Below, piece after piece: positions 19,864 to 27,956 of a DNA stretch of 64,000 nt (position 1 is its first letter; each line of letters begins with the position of its first letter). The notes beneath the pieces were generated by a model, which was given only the letters and a program-made list of their open reading frames with translations, ran no database searches and was not told the DNA's origin. The position numbers and the translations under genes were made by a program. The stretch covers positions 186,001 to 250,000 of the forward strand of contig JAOKBJ010000001.1 of assembly GCA_028244835.1 (NCBI GenBank). Reading direction: 5' to 3'. The stretch is from Methylophilaceae bacterium. GTDB taxonomy: Bacteria > Pseudomonadota > Gammaproteobacteria > Burkholderiales > Methylophilaceae.

Positions 19864-20610
19864 ATGAAAGATAATCAATTACTCAGATATAGTCGCCATA
19901 TTTTACTGCCTGAAATCGAATATAGTGGACAAGAAAAATTACTTAACAGTCATTGCTTAATTATTGGCGCAGGAGGATTGGGGTCCCCAGTTTCTATTTA
20001 TCTTGCTTCATCTGGAATAGGTAAAATTACAATTTGTGATTTTGATGATGTTGATATTTCTAATCTCCAAAGACAAATACTGCATAGTGATAATTCAATT
20101 GGAACGAATAAAGCTATCTCAGCAAGTAAATTTTTAAATAAAGTTAACCCAGAAATTATTATTACTCCAATTGCGAAAAAACTTAATATTTATGAAATGA
20201 CAAATATAGCAAATGAAGCCGATGTAATAATTGATTGTTCTGATAATTTTGAAACACGTTATGCCTTAAATAAAATTGCGTTCAGTCTTAAAAAACCACT
20301 TATATCTGGAGCAGCAATTAAATTTGATGGACAAATTAGTGTATTTGATTTTAGAAAAATTAGTAGCCCTTGTTACGAATGTTTATTTCCAGATACAAAC
20401 ACTGAAGAAGAATTAAGGTGTGCTGATCATGGAGTCTTTTCACCAATAGTTGGAATTATTGGTTCCACTCAGGCAGCAGAAGCTTTAAAAATTATTTTAG
20501 ATATTGGCAATTCATTAATGGGAAGATTATTACTTTTTAATGCAAAAGATATGACATGGAAAACTATAACAATAGTTAAAGATAAAAGTTGTAATGTATG
20601 TTCTATTTAA
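19864..20610 (+). CDS. MoeB/ThiF-family adenylyltransferase
   Basis: E1-like enzyme that adenylates the C-terminus of a small sulfur-carrier protein (MoaD or ThiS). 248 residues: N-terminal RYSRHILLPEI, the ATP loop GAGGLGSPV (about 36-44), the NLQRQILH segment with the conserved arginine, DCSDNFETRY, and two zinc-binding CxxC pairs (CYEC near 173 and CNVC near the end). No rhodanese domain. MoeB and ThiF cannot be told apart from this window because no moaD, thiS or partner gene lies beside it. Confidence 0.88.
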   Translation: MKDNQLLRYSRHILLPEIEYSGQEKLLNSHCLIIGAGGLGSPVSIYLASSGIGKITICDFDDVDISNLQRQILHSDNSIGTNKAISASKFLNKVNPEIIITPIAKKLNIYEMTNIANEADVIIDCSDNFETRYALNKIAFSLKKPLISGAAIKFDGQISVFDFRKISSPCYECLFPDTNTEEELRCADHGVFSPIVGIIGSTQAAEALKIILDIGNSLMGRLLLFNAKDMTWKTITIVKDKSCNVCSI

Positions 20611-20611
20611 A

Positions 20612-20653
20612 TGAATTCTAGAATCAGGGTGTATTATGACATGCTAGAATTCA
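20612..20653. repeat. 10-bp perfect inverted repeat before valS
   Basis: TGAATTCTAG (20612-20621) and CTAGAATTCA (20644-20653) are separated by 22 bp holding a possible -10 box (TATTAT, 20632-20637). No T run follows, so it is not a plain terminator. It fills the 65-bp gap between the MoeB-like gene and valS and could be an operator or leader hairpin. Confidence 0.6.
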
Positions 20654-20675
20654 ATATTATTTAAGATAAAAAAAT

Positions 20676-23483
20676 ATGACACAAGAGCTATCAAAATCTT
20701 TTAATCCCAAAGAAATAGAAGAAAGATGGTATAAATTTTGGGAGTCTGAAGGCTATTATGGAATAGGTAAAGATTTAAATAACCCTATAAATTTTTCAAT
20801 ATTATTACCACCACCTAATGTTACTGGGACTTTGCATATGGGGCATGGTTTTAATCAAACACTAATGGACACATTAACTCGTTACCATCGCATGAGTGGT
20901 TCTAACACACTGTGGCAGCCTGGAACAGACCATGCTGGTATCGCAACCCAAATTGTTGTTGAAAGACATTTAGATCAAGAAGGCAAGTCTAGGCATGAAT
21001 TGGGGCGAGAAGAATTTATAAAAAAAGTATGGGATTGGAAGACGCTTTCAGGCGGAAAAATAACACAACAAATGCGCAGACTTGGAACGTCTCCTGATTG
21101 GTCTCGAGAGCGCTTCACAATGGATGAAGGATTATCAAAAACTGTAACTGAGATTTTCGTTAAGCTTTATCGAGAAGGATTAATTTATCGAGGAAAGAGA
21201 TTGGTAAATTGGGATGTAAAGCTTCAAACTGCAGTATCAGATCTAGAGGTAATTCAAGAAGAAGAGAGTGGATCTTTATGGCATATTAATTATCACCTAG
21301 CAGATAATAACGACACCTTTCTAACAGTAGCTACGACAAGACCAGAAACAATGCTGGGTGACGTTGCATTAATGGTCCATCCAGATGATGAAAGATATAA
21401 AAAATATATTGGAAAAACTGTCATATTGCCTTTACTAGATAAAGAAATTCCAATAATTGCAGATGAATATGTTGACTCTACTTTTGGTACTGGTGTAGTA
21501 AAAGTAACCCCAGCGCATGATTTTAATGATTATGCGGTTGGCCAAAGACATAAGCTTCCATTAATAAATATTTTAACCCTTGATGGATTAATTAATGAGA
21601 ACGGCACAAGTGAGTATGAAGGCTTAGAAAGATTTGAAGCAAGGAAGAAAATTGTAAGTGATCTTGAAAGAAAATCCCTATTAAATAAAGTTGAAGATTA
21701 TATTGTAAAGATTCCGAGAGGGGATAGAACAGGAACAGTCATAGAGCCAATGCTTACTGATCAATGGTTCGTTGCTATGTCAAAAAAAAGTGATGATGGT
21801 AAGAGTATTTCTGAAAAAGCATTAGAAGTCGTTAAAAGTAAGGAAATTAAATTTTATCCTGAAAACTGGGTAAATACCTATAATCAATGGCTTAATAACA
21901 TTCAAGATTGGTGTATATCAAGACAGTTATGGTGGGGGCATCAGATCCCAGCTTGGTATGGCGACGATAATAGAATCTATGTAGCCCATACTCATGACGA
22001 AGCAAAGAAATTGGCCAAACAGGATGGTTATGAGGGTAATTTAAGAAGAGACGATGATGTTTTGGATACTTGGTTTTCATCTGCTTTATGGCCTTTTTCA
22101 ACGTTGGATTGGACTCCAGAGTATCCAGAAAAAAGTAATGACGCCCTTGATTTATATTTACCTTCGTCCGTATTAGTTACTGGTTTCGATATTATTTTCT
22201 TTTGGGTTGCAAGAATGGTGATGATGACTAAACATATTACTGGGAAGATACCATTCAAGCATGTCTATATTCATGGATTGATTAGAGACTCTGAAGGACA
22301 AAAAATGAGTAAGTCAAAAGGGAATGTTTTAGATCCAATCGATTTAATAGATGGAATTTCAATTGAAGAATTATTAAAAAAAAGAACAGTTGGATTAATG
22401 AATCCAAAACAAGCTGAATCGATTATAAAGAAAACTAAAAAAGAATTTCCAGAAGGAATTGCTTCATTCGGTACAGATGCCTTAAGATTTACATTTGCAA
22501 GTCTTGCAAGCCCAGGAAGAGACATAAAGTTTGATTTACATAGATGTGAAGGATATAGAAACTTTTGTAATAAGTTATGGAATGCAACTCGTTTTGTTTT
22601 GATGAATTGTGAGGAAGTAGATAATGGTTTTGGGGAGTGTGTTGAAGGGTATTTAGATTTTTCAAAAGCAGACAAATGGATTGTTAGCATTTTTAATCAA
22701 AAAATTAAGAAAATAGAAAATAATTTTAAAGACTATAGGTTTGATTTGCTTTCATTGGAGATATATCAATTTGTATGGGATGAATATTGTGATTGGTATT
22801 TAGAGATAGCAAAAGCTCAATTACAAAATGGTAATGAGTCTCAGAAGAGAGCTACAAGAAGAACTTTAATAAGTATTTTAGAAATGACTCTTAGAATGAC
22901 TCATCCAGTGATGCCATTTATTACTGAGGAAATATGGCAAACTATTGCCCCTATGGCTAAGAAAGAAGGGGCTTCAATTATGATGCAGCCTTATCCAATT
23001 TTTCAAGAAAATAAAGTTGATGAAGCATCAATTGAATGGATGGAGCTATTAAAAAAAATGGTCGTTCAATGTCGAAGCTTAAGAGGTGAAATGGGGGTTT
23101 CCCCTGCAGAAAAAATTCCATTAGCAATTACAGGAGATAAAGATATTGTGGCTGGATATGAAATTTATCTAAAAGGACTAGCTAAGGTAAATGACATTGA
23201 ATATATGAAGGAGCTCCCAGATAAAGATGCACCTGTAGCTATTGTTGATAATTTTAAGTTAATGCTAAATATAGAAATTGATAAAAAAACAGAGTTAGCA
23301 CGACTTCAAAAAGAAATTGATCGATTAGAGATTGAAATTCGCAAAGCGAGTGGAAAATTAGAGAATAAGAATTTTGTTAATAAAGCGCCTGAGTCAGTAA
23401 TTAATCAAGAGAAAGAAAGATTGCTAGAATTTACTCAGTTGAATGACAAAGTAAAAGCCCAACTGGAAAAAATTAATTTTTAA
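20676..23483 (+). CDS. valS: Valyl-tRNA synthetase
   Basis: Class Ia synthetase, 935 residues. [16 protein letters not shown] holds the HIGH box (about 48-60); the editing domain includes [24 protein letters not shown] is the KMSKS loop (about 545); the anticodon domain follows, and the last 65 residues form the coiled-coil tRNA arm typical of ValRS. Its stop codon is nested with that of the convergent tusA-like gene in TTAA. Confidence 0.98.
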   Translation: MTQELSKSFNPKEIEERWYKFWESEGYYGIGKDLNNPINFSILLPPPNVTGTLHMGHGFNQTLMDTLTRYHRMSGSNTLWQPGTDHAGIATQIVVERHLDQEGKSRHELGREEFIKKVWDWKTLSGGKITQQMRRLGTSPDWSRERFTMDEGLSKTVTEIFVKLYREGLIYRGKRLVNWDVKLQTAVSDLEVIQEEESGSLWHINYHLADNNDTFLTVATTRPETMLGDVALMVHPDDERYKKYIGKTVILPLLDKEIPIIADEYVDSTFGTGVVKVTPAHDFNDYAVGQRHKLPLINILTLDGLINENGTSEYEGLERFEARKKIVSDLERKSLLNKVEDYIVKIPRGDRTGTVIEPMLTDQWFVAMSKKSDDGKSISEKALEVVKSKEIKFYPENWVNTYNQWLNNIQDWCISRQLWWGHQIPAWYGDDNRIYVAHTHDEAKKLAKQDGYEGNLRRDDDVLDTWFSSALWPFSTLDWTPEYPEKSNDALDLYLPSSVLVTGFDIIFFWVARMVMMTKHITGKIPFKHVYIHGLIRDSEGQKMSKSKGNVLDPIDLIDGISIEELLKKRTVGLMNPKQAESIIKKTKKEFPEGIASFGTDALRFTFASLASPGRDIKFDLHRCEGYRNFCNKLWNATRFVLMNCEEVDNGFGECVEGYLDFSKADKWIVSIFNQKIKKIENNFKDYRFDLLSLEIYQFVWDEYCDWYLEIAKAQLQNGNESQKRATRRTLISILEMTLRMTHPVMPFITEEIWQTIAPMAKKEGASIMMQPYPIFQENKVDEASIEWMELLKKMVVQCRSLRGEMGVSPAEKIPLAITGDKDIVAGYEIYLKGLAKVNDIEYMKELPDKDAPVAIVDNFKLMLNIEIDKKTELARLQKEIDRLEIEIRKASGKLENKNFVNKAPESVINQEKERLLEFTQLNDKVKAQLEKINF

Positions 23484-23710
23484 TTCTTCTTTATATAAAA
23501 AGTAGTAACTTCATTTTCAGTTTCACATGAAATTAAATCATGACCAGTATTCCTGCAAAAAGCTTCAAAGTCTTTTTTTGCACTTTTATCCGTGGTTTTT
23601 ATTTTTAATATTTGATTTATTTCAAGCGAATTTAGGCCCTTCTTACATTTAAGAATAGGCATTGGGCATTTAAGCCCAATGGCATCTATTTCTTCACTAT
23701 ATTCAATCAT
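23480..23710 (-). CDS. TusA-family sulfurtransferase
   Basis: 76 residues with the signature [14 protein letters not shown]: the persulfide-carrying cysteine is in CPMP at about 15-18. The domain fills the whole protein. TusA-like proteins relay sulfur for tRNA thiolation, molybdenum cofactor or other sulfur paths; which one cannot be said here. It follows the bacterioferritin-like gene by 3 nt on the same strand, suggesting one transcript, and its stop overlaps that of valS. Confidence 0.88.
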   Translation of the reverse strand: MIEYSEEIDAIGLKCPMPILKCKKGLNSLEINQILKIKTTDKSAKKDFEAFCRNTGHDLISCETENEVTTFYIKKN

Positions 23711-23713
23711 AAT

Positions 23714-24163
23714 TTATTTACTAAATGGCTCTACATCTCCAGGGGCTCTAAGCATTTTATCAACTTCACCTAAATGTAGTTCTTCAGTATAAATCATTTC
23801 ACGTGCATATTCTTCGAGCATAATCGAGGTATCACCGACTAGCTTTAGTAAATCTCTATAACAGTCAAGTGATGCTTTCTCATGCTCTAAAGATTCACGA
23901 AGTATATTGCCAATATCATGCGTATTAGTCTCTAAGAGCGGCCCTATAGCAAGGGATGGGTGACCTCCCAAATTGGTAATCAATTCCCCAGCTTTATTTG
24001 CATGATCTAACGATTCAGTTGCTTGGCCCCTTAACCAACTTATAATTGGAATACGACCATATCCATAAACCATTAAAGCATAGTGGGTATAACGAACAAC
24101 ACCAGCTAGTTCCATTTCTAAAATTTTATTTAATGAAGCAATAATTTTTTGATTATCAGCCAT
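23714..24163 (-). CDS. Bacterioferritin-like di-iron ferritin
   Basis: 149-residue four-helix ferritin-like protein. Di-iron ligands are visible in helix order: E in ILEMELAGVV, E and H in ATESLDHANK, E in LEHEKASLD, and E and H in TEELHLGEVDK. The methionine heme ligand of classic bacterioferritin (EMxH) is not seen, so heme binding is doubtful. Likely role is iron storage or detoxification in the cytoplasm. A good Shine-Dalgarno (AGGAG) precedes the ATG; it heads a two-gene unit with the TusA-like gene. Confidence 0.85.
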   Translation of the reverse strand: MADNQKIIASLNKILEMELAGVVRYTHYALMVYGYGRIPIISWLRGQATESLDHANKAGELITNLGGHPSLAIGPLLETNTHDIGNILRESLEHEKASLDCYRDLLKLVGDTSIMLEEYAREMIYTEELHLGEVDKMLRAPGDVEPFSK

Positions 24164-24256
24164 AATATTTCTCCTTGTTTATCTATTGAAGCCATAAATT
24201 AACACAGGTTTAAAAATGATGTGTTAATGCGAATGATTTGTATTCTGAATCAAACT

Positions 24257-24652
24257 TTAGATAAATGAAATTAAAAATGAGAAGATCAACATAGCTGCCA
24301 TAAGTCGAATTGACCAAAATGTACATTTCATACCTTGAATTCTTTTAGCTTTATCAATGGTAGGCATTGTAAATGATTTGGCATGTAAAAACCTACCAAC
24401 CAATAGTAAGCCACCTAATAGGCAAACTATTATTGGATGAATTTTATTAAGTTCAAGACAGCTTAATAAAATTAAACCCAAAGGAACATACTCGATAAAG
24501 TTTCCTTGAGCTCGAATGGCTTGTTCTAGATCCTTATGATTTTTATGTCCAAGAGATACTTTATGCGTTCTTCTCAATTCAATAATATTTATAGATAATT
24601 TAATATAAATAAAGGCAAGAAGTGAAGCATATATTGAAGTTATTTGTAGCAT
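24257..24652 (-). CDS. MAPEG family inner-membrane protein
   Basis: 131 residues with four predicted membrane spans. The MAPEG signature RAQGNFIEYVPLGLILL is at about 47-63, followed by GRFLHAKS, as in YecN-like bacterial members. MAPEG proteins include glutathione transferases and peroxidases; the substrate is unknown here. Stands alone between the bacterioferritin-like and ROK kinase genes. Confidence 0.85.
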   Translation of the reverse strand: MLQITSIYASLLAFIYIKLSINIIELRRTHKVSLGHKNHKDLEQAIRAQGNFIEYVPLGLILLSCLELNKIHPIIVCLLGGLLLVGRFLHAKSFTMPTIDKAKRIQGMKCTFWSIRLMAAMLIFSFLISFI

Positions 24653-24703
24653 TTTTTCCCTTTAGTATTTGAGTTAAACAATCTATGAAGAAAAATATTA
24701 TTG

Positions 24704-25603
24704 TTACGAAATATCATTTTTGCCAATTATAGCTGCTCCAATAACACCTGAAGAATCACCCAGAATATTTTTTAAAATAGGGGTATCAGGGTTTTCACAA
24801 AAAATATTTTTATAAACCATTTCTAGGCCTTTAGTATATAAATTTTGGTGGTTCGATAAACCCCCTCCTAATATAATTACATCTGGATCAATAGTATTTA
24901 TTATATTTGCTAATGACAGACCATAGTACTCATAAAATTTATGTAAGATAATTTTCTCATTATTATTATATGTTGGTTTATTTAAAAAGTATTCAGCTGA
25001 TATTTTTACATTTAAATTATTATAGATCATTTCTTCCAGACCAGTTCCTGAAATATAAGTACTCACACAACCTCGCTTTCCGCAAAAACATTCTGGACCA
25101 TTTGGGTTAATTACTGAATGACCCCATTCCCCCGCTAGTCTTTGAGGACCTGTCCTTAGTTTGCCATTATGAATAAATCCTCCACCACAACCTGTCCCCA
25201 TTATTACCCCAAATACTAAGGAATAATTCTTTCCAGCACCTAAATATGATTCAGCCAAAGCAAAGCAATTTGCATCATTTTCAATAGTACATGAATGATT
25301 TAATTTTTCTTCAATTAAACTATGAAGTGGTAATCCATTTTGACAGGCAATAGTAGAGTTTCTTAATAGTCCAGTAGACTTAGAAAGCGAACCCGGAGTA
25401 CCAATTCCAAGAGTATGTTCTTCATCTTGAATGCTTTTTAGAGCCTGTAAATATAGATCTTGAATTCGATTAAGCACATGATCAGCACCTTTATTACTTT
25501 CTGTAAGGATTCTTTGTCTAAATAAAATTTTAGAATTTAAATCAAGTACAACGGATTCAATTTTAGTGCCACCTAGATCAATACCTATATTAAATTTATT
25601 CAT
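24704..25603 (-). CDS. ROK-family sugar kinase (fructokinase/N-acetylglucosamine kinase-like)
   Basis: 299 residues. N-terminal ATP loop IGIDLGGTKIE (about 6-16), the ENDANCFALAE segment with the catalytic aspartate, GTGCGGG, and the ROK zinc motif CFCGKRGCVSTYISG (about 170-184). ROK kinases phosphorylate glucose, fructose, mannose or GlcNAc; the sequence pattern fits the Mak/NagK group, but the substrate cannot be fixed. No sugar transporter or other sugar gene lies beside it. Confidence 0.9.
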   Translation of the reverse strand: MNKFNIGIDLGGTKIESVVLDLNSKILFRQRILTESNKGADHVLNRIQDLYLQALKSIQDEEHTLGIGTPGSLSKSTGLLRNSTIACQNGLPLHSLIEEKLNHSCTIENDANCFALAESYLGAGKNYSLVFGVIMGTGCGGGFIHNGKLRTGPQRLAGEWGHSVINPNGPECFCGKRGCVSTYISGTGLEEMIYNNLNVKISAEYFLNKPTYNNNEKIILHKFYEYYGLSLANIINTIDPDVIILGGGLSNHQNLYTKGLEMVYKNIFCENPDTPILKNILGDSSGVIGAAIIGKNDIS

Positions 25604-25656
25604 TGTGCTTAATAATAACTAAATTAAAAAGATATTCAATAATTATCAATTATGGG

Positions 25657-25684
25657 TTGACATCAAATATGTCTCAAGCATACT
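25657..25684 (+). promoter_or_regulatory. Predicted promoter of the small membrane-protein cluster
   Basis: TTGACA (25657-25662), 16 bp, CATACT (25679-25684), about 74 bp before the first small gene. It is the only strong -35 box in the 154-bp gap between the divergent ROK kinase and the cluster. Confidence 0.5.
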
Positions 25685-25757
25685 CATAAACTTGCTTAAT
25701 TAGCTTGCTAAAATTATGCAGACTAATTAAATTTTTATTCTATTAGAAAAGGTTTTT

Positions 25758-25946
25758 ATGAAAAGAAAAATTGGAAAAGTAGCTCTTTTCCTTTCAATGT
25801 TAGCAGTAATTTGGCTTCTACTTGGCATGCTAAATATAGTTCCATTTTTAATAGAATTACCTCAGGAAACAAGTATAAGAGCTCACGCTTCTTTAGCAGT
25901 AATTCTTTTATTAGTTGCATCTTGGGCTTTTTGGAATGAAGATTAA
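25758..25946 (+). CDS. Small two-span membrane protein, first of a trio
   Basis: 62 residues, not recognised as a named family. Basic start (MKRKIGK), one hydrophobic span at about 8-30 (ending GMLNIVPFLI), a short loop with PQETSIRAHAS, a second span at about 42-57, and an acidic end (WNED). The preceding AGGTTTTT is only a partial ribosome-binding site. Two further tiny membrane genes follow at 23 and 2 nt, so the three are probably made together and may form one complex. Confidence 0.65.
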   Translation: MKRKIGKVALFLSMLAVIWLLLGMLNIVPFLIELPQETSIRAHASLAVILLLVASWAFWNED

Positions 25947-25968
25947 TTTTTAGGAAAGGATTTAATTT

Positions 25969-26145
25969 ATGCTCAAAATATCAGATATATGTATTTTAAT
26001 TTCGGTTGCAGTAGCTTTTTTAACAACTGCTTATTTATGGTTTCAAGGTGCTGATACTAAACAAGAGGCTTTGTTTACAGCTACATGGATACCATCAATC
26101 TTAACTTTTGCTATTTATTTTAAAGTAATAGCTAGAAAGGACTAA
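25969..26145 (+). CDS. Small two-span membrane protein, second of the trio
   Basis: 58 residues (MLKISDICIL... to FKVIARKD), not recognised. Span one is about residues 5-25; span two about 36-53 and contains TATWIPSI, with a basic end. A clear AGGAAAGGA ribosome-binding site precedes the ATG by about 8 nt, which supports real translation. The gap to the next gene is 2 nt. Confidence 0.65.
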   Translation: MLKISDICILISVAVAFLTTAYLWFQGADTKQEALFTATWIPSILTFAIYFKVIARKD

Positions 26146-26147
26146 GT

Positions 26148-26261
26148 ATGGATGATCAATTATTATTCTTTACAGGTTTGTTTTGTTTCGTTTTAGCAAT
26201 CGTTGGCGTTGTAATGACTGTTTTAGAATTTAAAAACATAGAACTTAAAAATAAAAAATAA
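26148..26261 (+). CDS. Very small single-span membrane protein, third of the trio
   Basis: 37 residues: MDDQLLFF at the N-terminus, one long hydrophobic span (about 5-27), then a charged tail ending ELKNKK. Its start lies 2 nt after the stop of the previous gene, so translation is likely coupled. No recognised family. Codon use looks like the neighbours. Confidence 0.55.
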   Translation: MDDQLLFFTGLFCFVLAIVGVVMTVLEFKNIELKNKK

Positions 26262-26323
26262 ACTTAGAATAAAGAATTTAGAAGTGCTGGCTTAATATAG
26301 AATCGTATTGTCGTCACTAGTAT

Positions 26324-27163
26324 CTATTTATTGATAGCGATTAGAACGTTACCTCTAGTTCTTGATAAAATATTGTAGCCATTGGCTAAGAGCCATTCTA
26401 GTATATTTCTTTGCCATTCTTTTTGACTGCTATCCTCCATTAGAATAAGTTCAGGATAAAATTTCTTTTCTAACTTTTCAAAATATGGAAATAGTGCTCT
26501 ATCCTCGAACCCTTCAATATCAATTTTTAGTACATTAACCTTGTCAATGCCTTCTTTTCTGAGTAAATCTTCTAAAGGCATTATATCTATCTTAATTTTA
26601 TCGCTGTTAAGGTTGTTATTTAAAATAGTACTACCCCCCATATCCTTATGAGAAACACGAAGCTCTAAAATATCTTTTTTTTCACCTACTCCTATCTCAA
26701 AAACCTTAATTTTTTTTTCATATTTATTAAATTTTATATTAGCTTTAAGTCGATTGAGGACTATTGGATTAGGCTCAATAGCTAAAATTTTATCTGCTCC
26801 GAGACTTGCTGCCATTAAAGAGTAATAGCCAACATTAGCTCCAATATCAAGAAAGGTTCCACCATGGCCTATAAAACCTGAAATTACATCAAGCTCCTTC
26901 CCTTCACGTAATTTTGAACTTACGATCATTTTTGATTCTATTGTATTGTTGTGGGGGTATAGCCTGAATTTTAAATTGTGATAAATTATATCTAGCGGAT
27001 TATCTCTATTAACTTTTGTTAATATTCTTGCATATATTTTTTTGATACTTCCAAAGCCTAAGCCTGCCTTTGCTAGAAGATAGATAATCTTACTAACACC
27101 TTTAGGCGAATAATATCCAAAAGCTTGATTAGAATTTTTCATCTTAGATCTACATTTAGGCAA
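26324..27163 (-). CDS. FkbM-family methyltransferase
   Basis: 279 residues. The SAM-binding motif I is FLDIGANVGYYSLMAA (about 108-123), followed by ILAIEPNP (motif II acidic residue) and the FkbM-typical VLKIDIEGFEDRAL near 212. The first 90 residues are a helical region with LYPHNNTIES, also usual in the family. FkbM enzymes O-methylate sugars or polyketides; the target here is unknown and no polysaccharide genes adjoin it. An ATG seven codons into the frame is an alternative start. The gene lies between the small membrane trio and tRNA-Phe, a likely site for acquired genes. Confidence 0.88.
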   Translation of the reverse strand: MPKCRSKMKNSNQAFGYYSPKGVSKIIYLLAKAGLGFGSIKKIYARILTKVNRDNPLDIIYHNLKFRLYPHNNTIESKMIVSSKLREGKELDVISGFIGHGGTFLDIGANVGYYSLMAASLGADKILAIEPNPIVLNRLKANIKFNKYEKKIKVFEIGVGEKKDILELRVSHKDMGGSTILNNNLNSDKIKIDIMPLEDLLRKEGIDKVNVLKIDIEGFEDRALFPYFEKLEKKFYPELILMEDSSQKEWQRNILEWLLANGYNILSRTRGNVLIAINK

Positions 27164-27190
27164 GAATACTTAAGAAATTTCTTTTAAAAA

Positions 27191-27266
27191 TGGTGGCCTG
27201 AGACAGAATCGAACTGTCGACACGAGGATTTTCAATCCACTGCTCTACCGACTGAGCTATCAGGCC
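27191..27266 (-). tRNA. tRNA-Phe (GAA)
   Basis: 76 nt on the minus strand: acceptor GGCCTGA/TCAGGCC, anticodon loop TTGAAAA giving GAA, T arm GACAG TTCGATT CTGTC, discriminator A and encoded CCA. A TATAAT box lies about 25-30 bp upstream. It separates the FkbM gene from the B12 unit. Confidence 0.95.
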
Positions 27267-27331
27267 ATAATAAATAACAACAAGTGGCGAATTATATCAA
27301 ACTTATGTCTAATATGGTCGATTAGGATTTA

Positions 27332-27901
27332 CTATGCAGATCTATTACTAAATAGTGAAGATTTTGATATTTTATAAGTTATTTTAAAAACAATATAAAG
27401 AATAGCAACATAAACTACATTAGGGATAAAGAAAGAATTAAAGTAATTACCTAAGTAGCTTAATCCATCAAAAATATTTGGATGGCTTACCCATCCTGAT
27501 AGAAAATAATGGCTAGAATACGAGATAATATAGCTTGATATAATTGCGATGAACGCAATAGGAAAAAATAGTTTTGCTTCAAGAAATTTCCGATCAGATA
27601 AAAACTTTCTGCTTAATTCCCAAGTCAAGATATAAGTAAAAACGTGCCCTAAATAACTAGCTTCAAAGTTAATATGAGTCATATTATTTATATTGATGAT
27701 ATACCAATCTAAAGAAACAATCGAAGCTACAAAAACTATGAGCCACTTTCTTTGCTTTAAGAAAATACCTGCCGCAATGAAAATCGCAAGACTAGCATCT
27801 GGTAGGCTAAAAGATGTTAATTCATGACTCGCTCGGGTAAGCAAAGTAAGGAATAATAAAATCAAAGCTAATAAAATATTTTTTTTAAGTAATGTTTGCA
27901 T
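27332..27901 (-). CDS. Inner-membrane protein of the B12 uptake unit (unknown family)
   Basis: 189 residues with about five or six predicted membrane spans; SFSLPDASLAIFIAAGIFL near 30-48 and conserved-looking aromatic/His residues (SSHYFLSGWVSHPNIFDG near 126-143). It follows the riboswitch-controlled TonB receptor by 55 nt on the same strand, so it is probably B12-regulated. Size and context resemble small cobalamin transport proteins such as BtuM/BtuN, but the cobalt-binding cysteine known for BtuM is absent; there is no cysteine at all. A role in moving cobalamin or a precursor over the inner membrane is inference. Confidence 0.6.
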   Translation of the reverse strand: MQTLLKKNILLALILLFLTLLTRASHELTSFSLPDASLAIFIAAGIFLKQRKWLIVFVASIVSLDWYIININNMTHINFEASYLGHVFTYILTWELSRKFLSDRKFLEAKLFFPIAFIAIISSYIISYSSHYFLSGWVSHPNIFDGLSYLGNYFNSFFIPNVVYVAILYIVFKITYKISKSSLFSNRSA

Positions 27902-27956
27902 GTTTAAATTTAATTGAATTACAAGCTTTAGATTTTAACATCAGAATGCTGAATTA

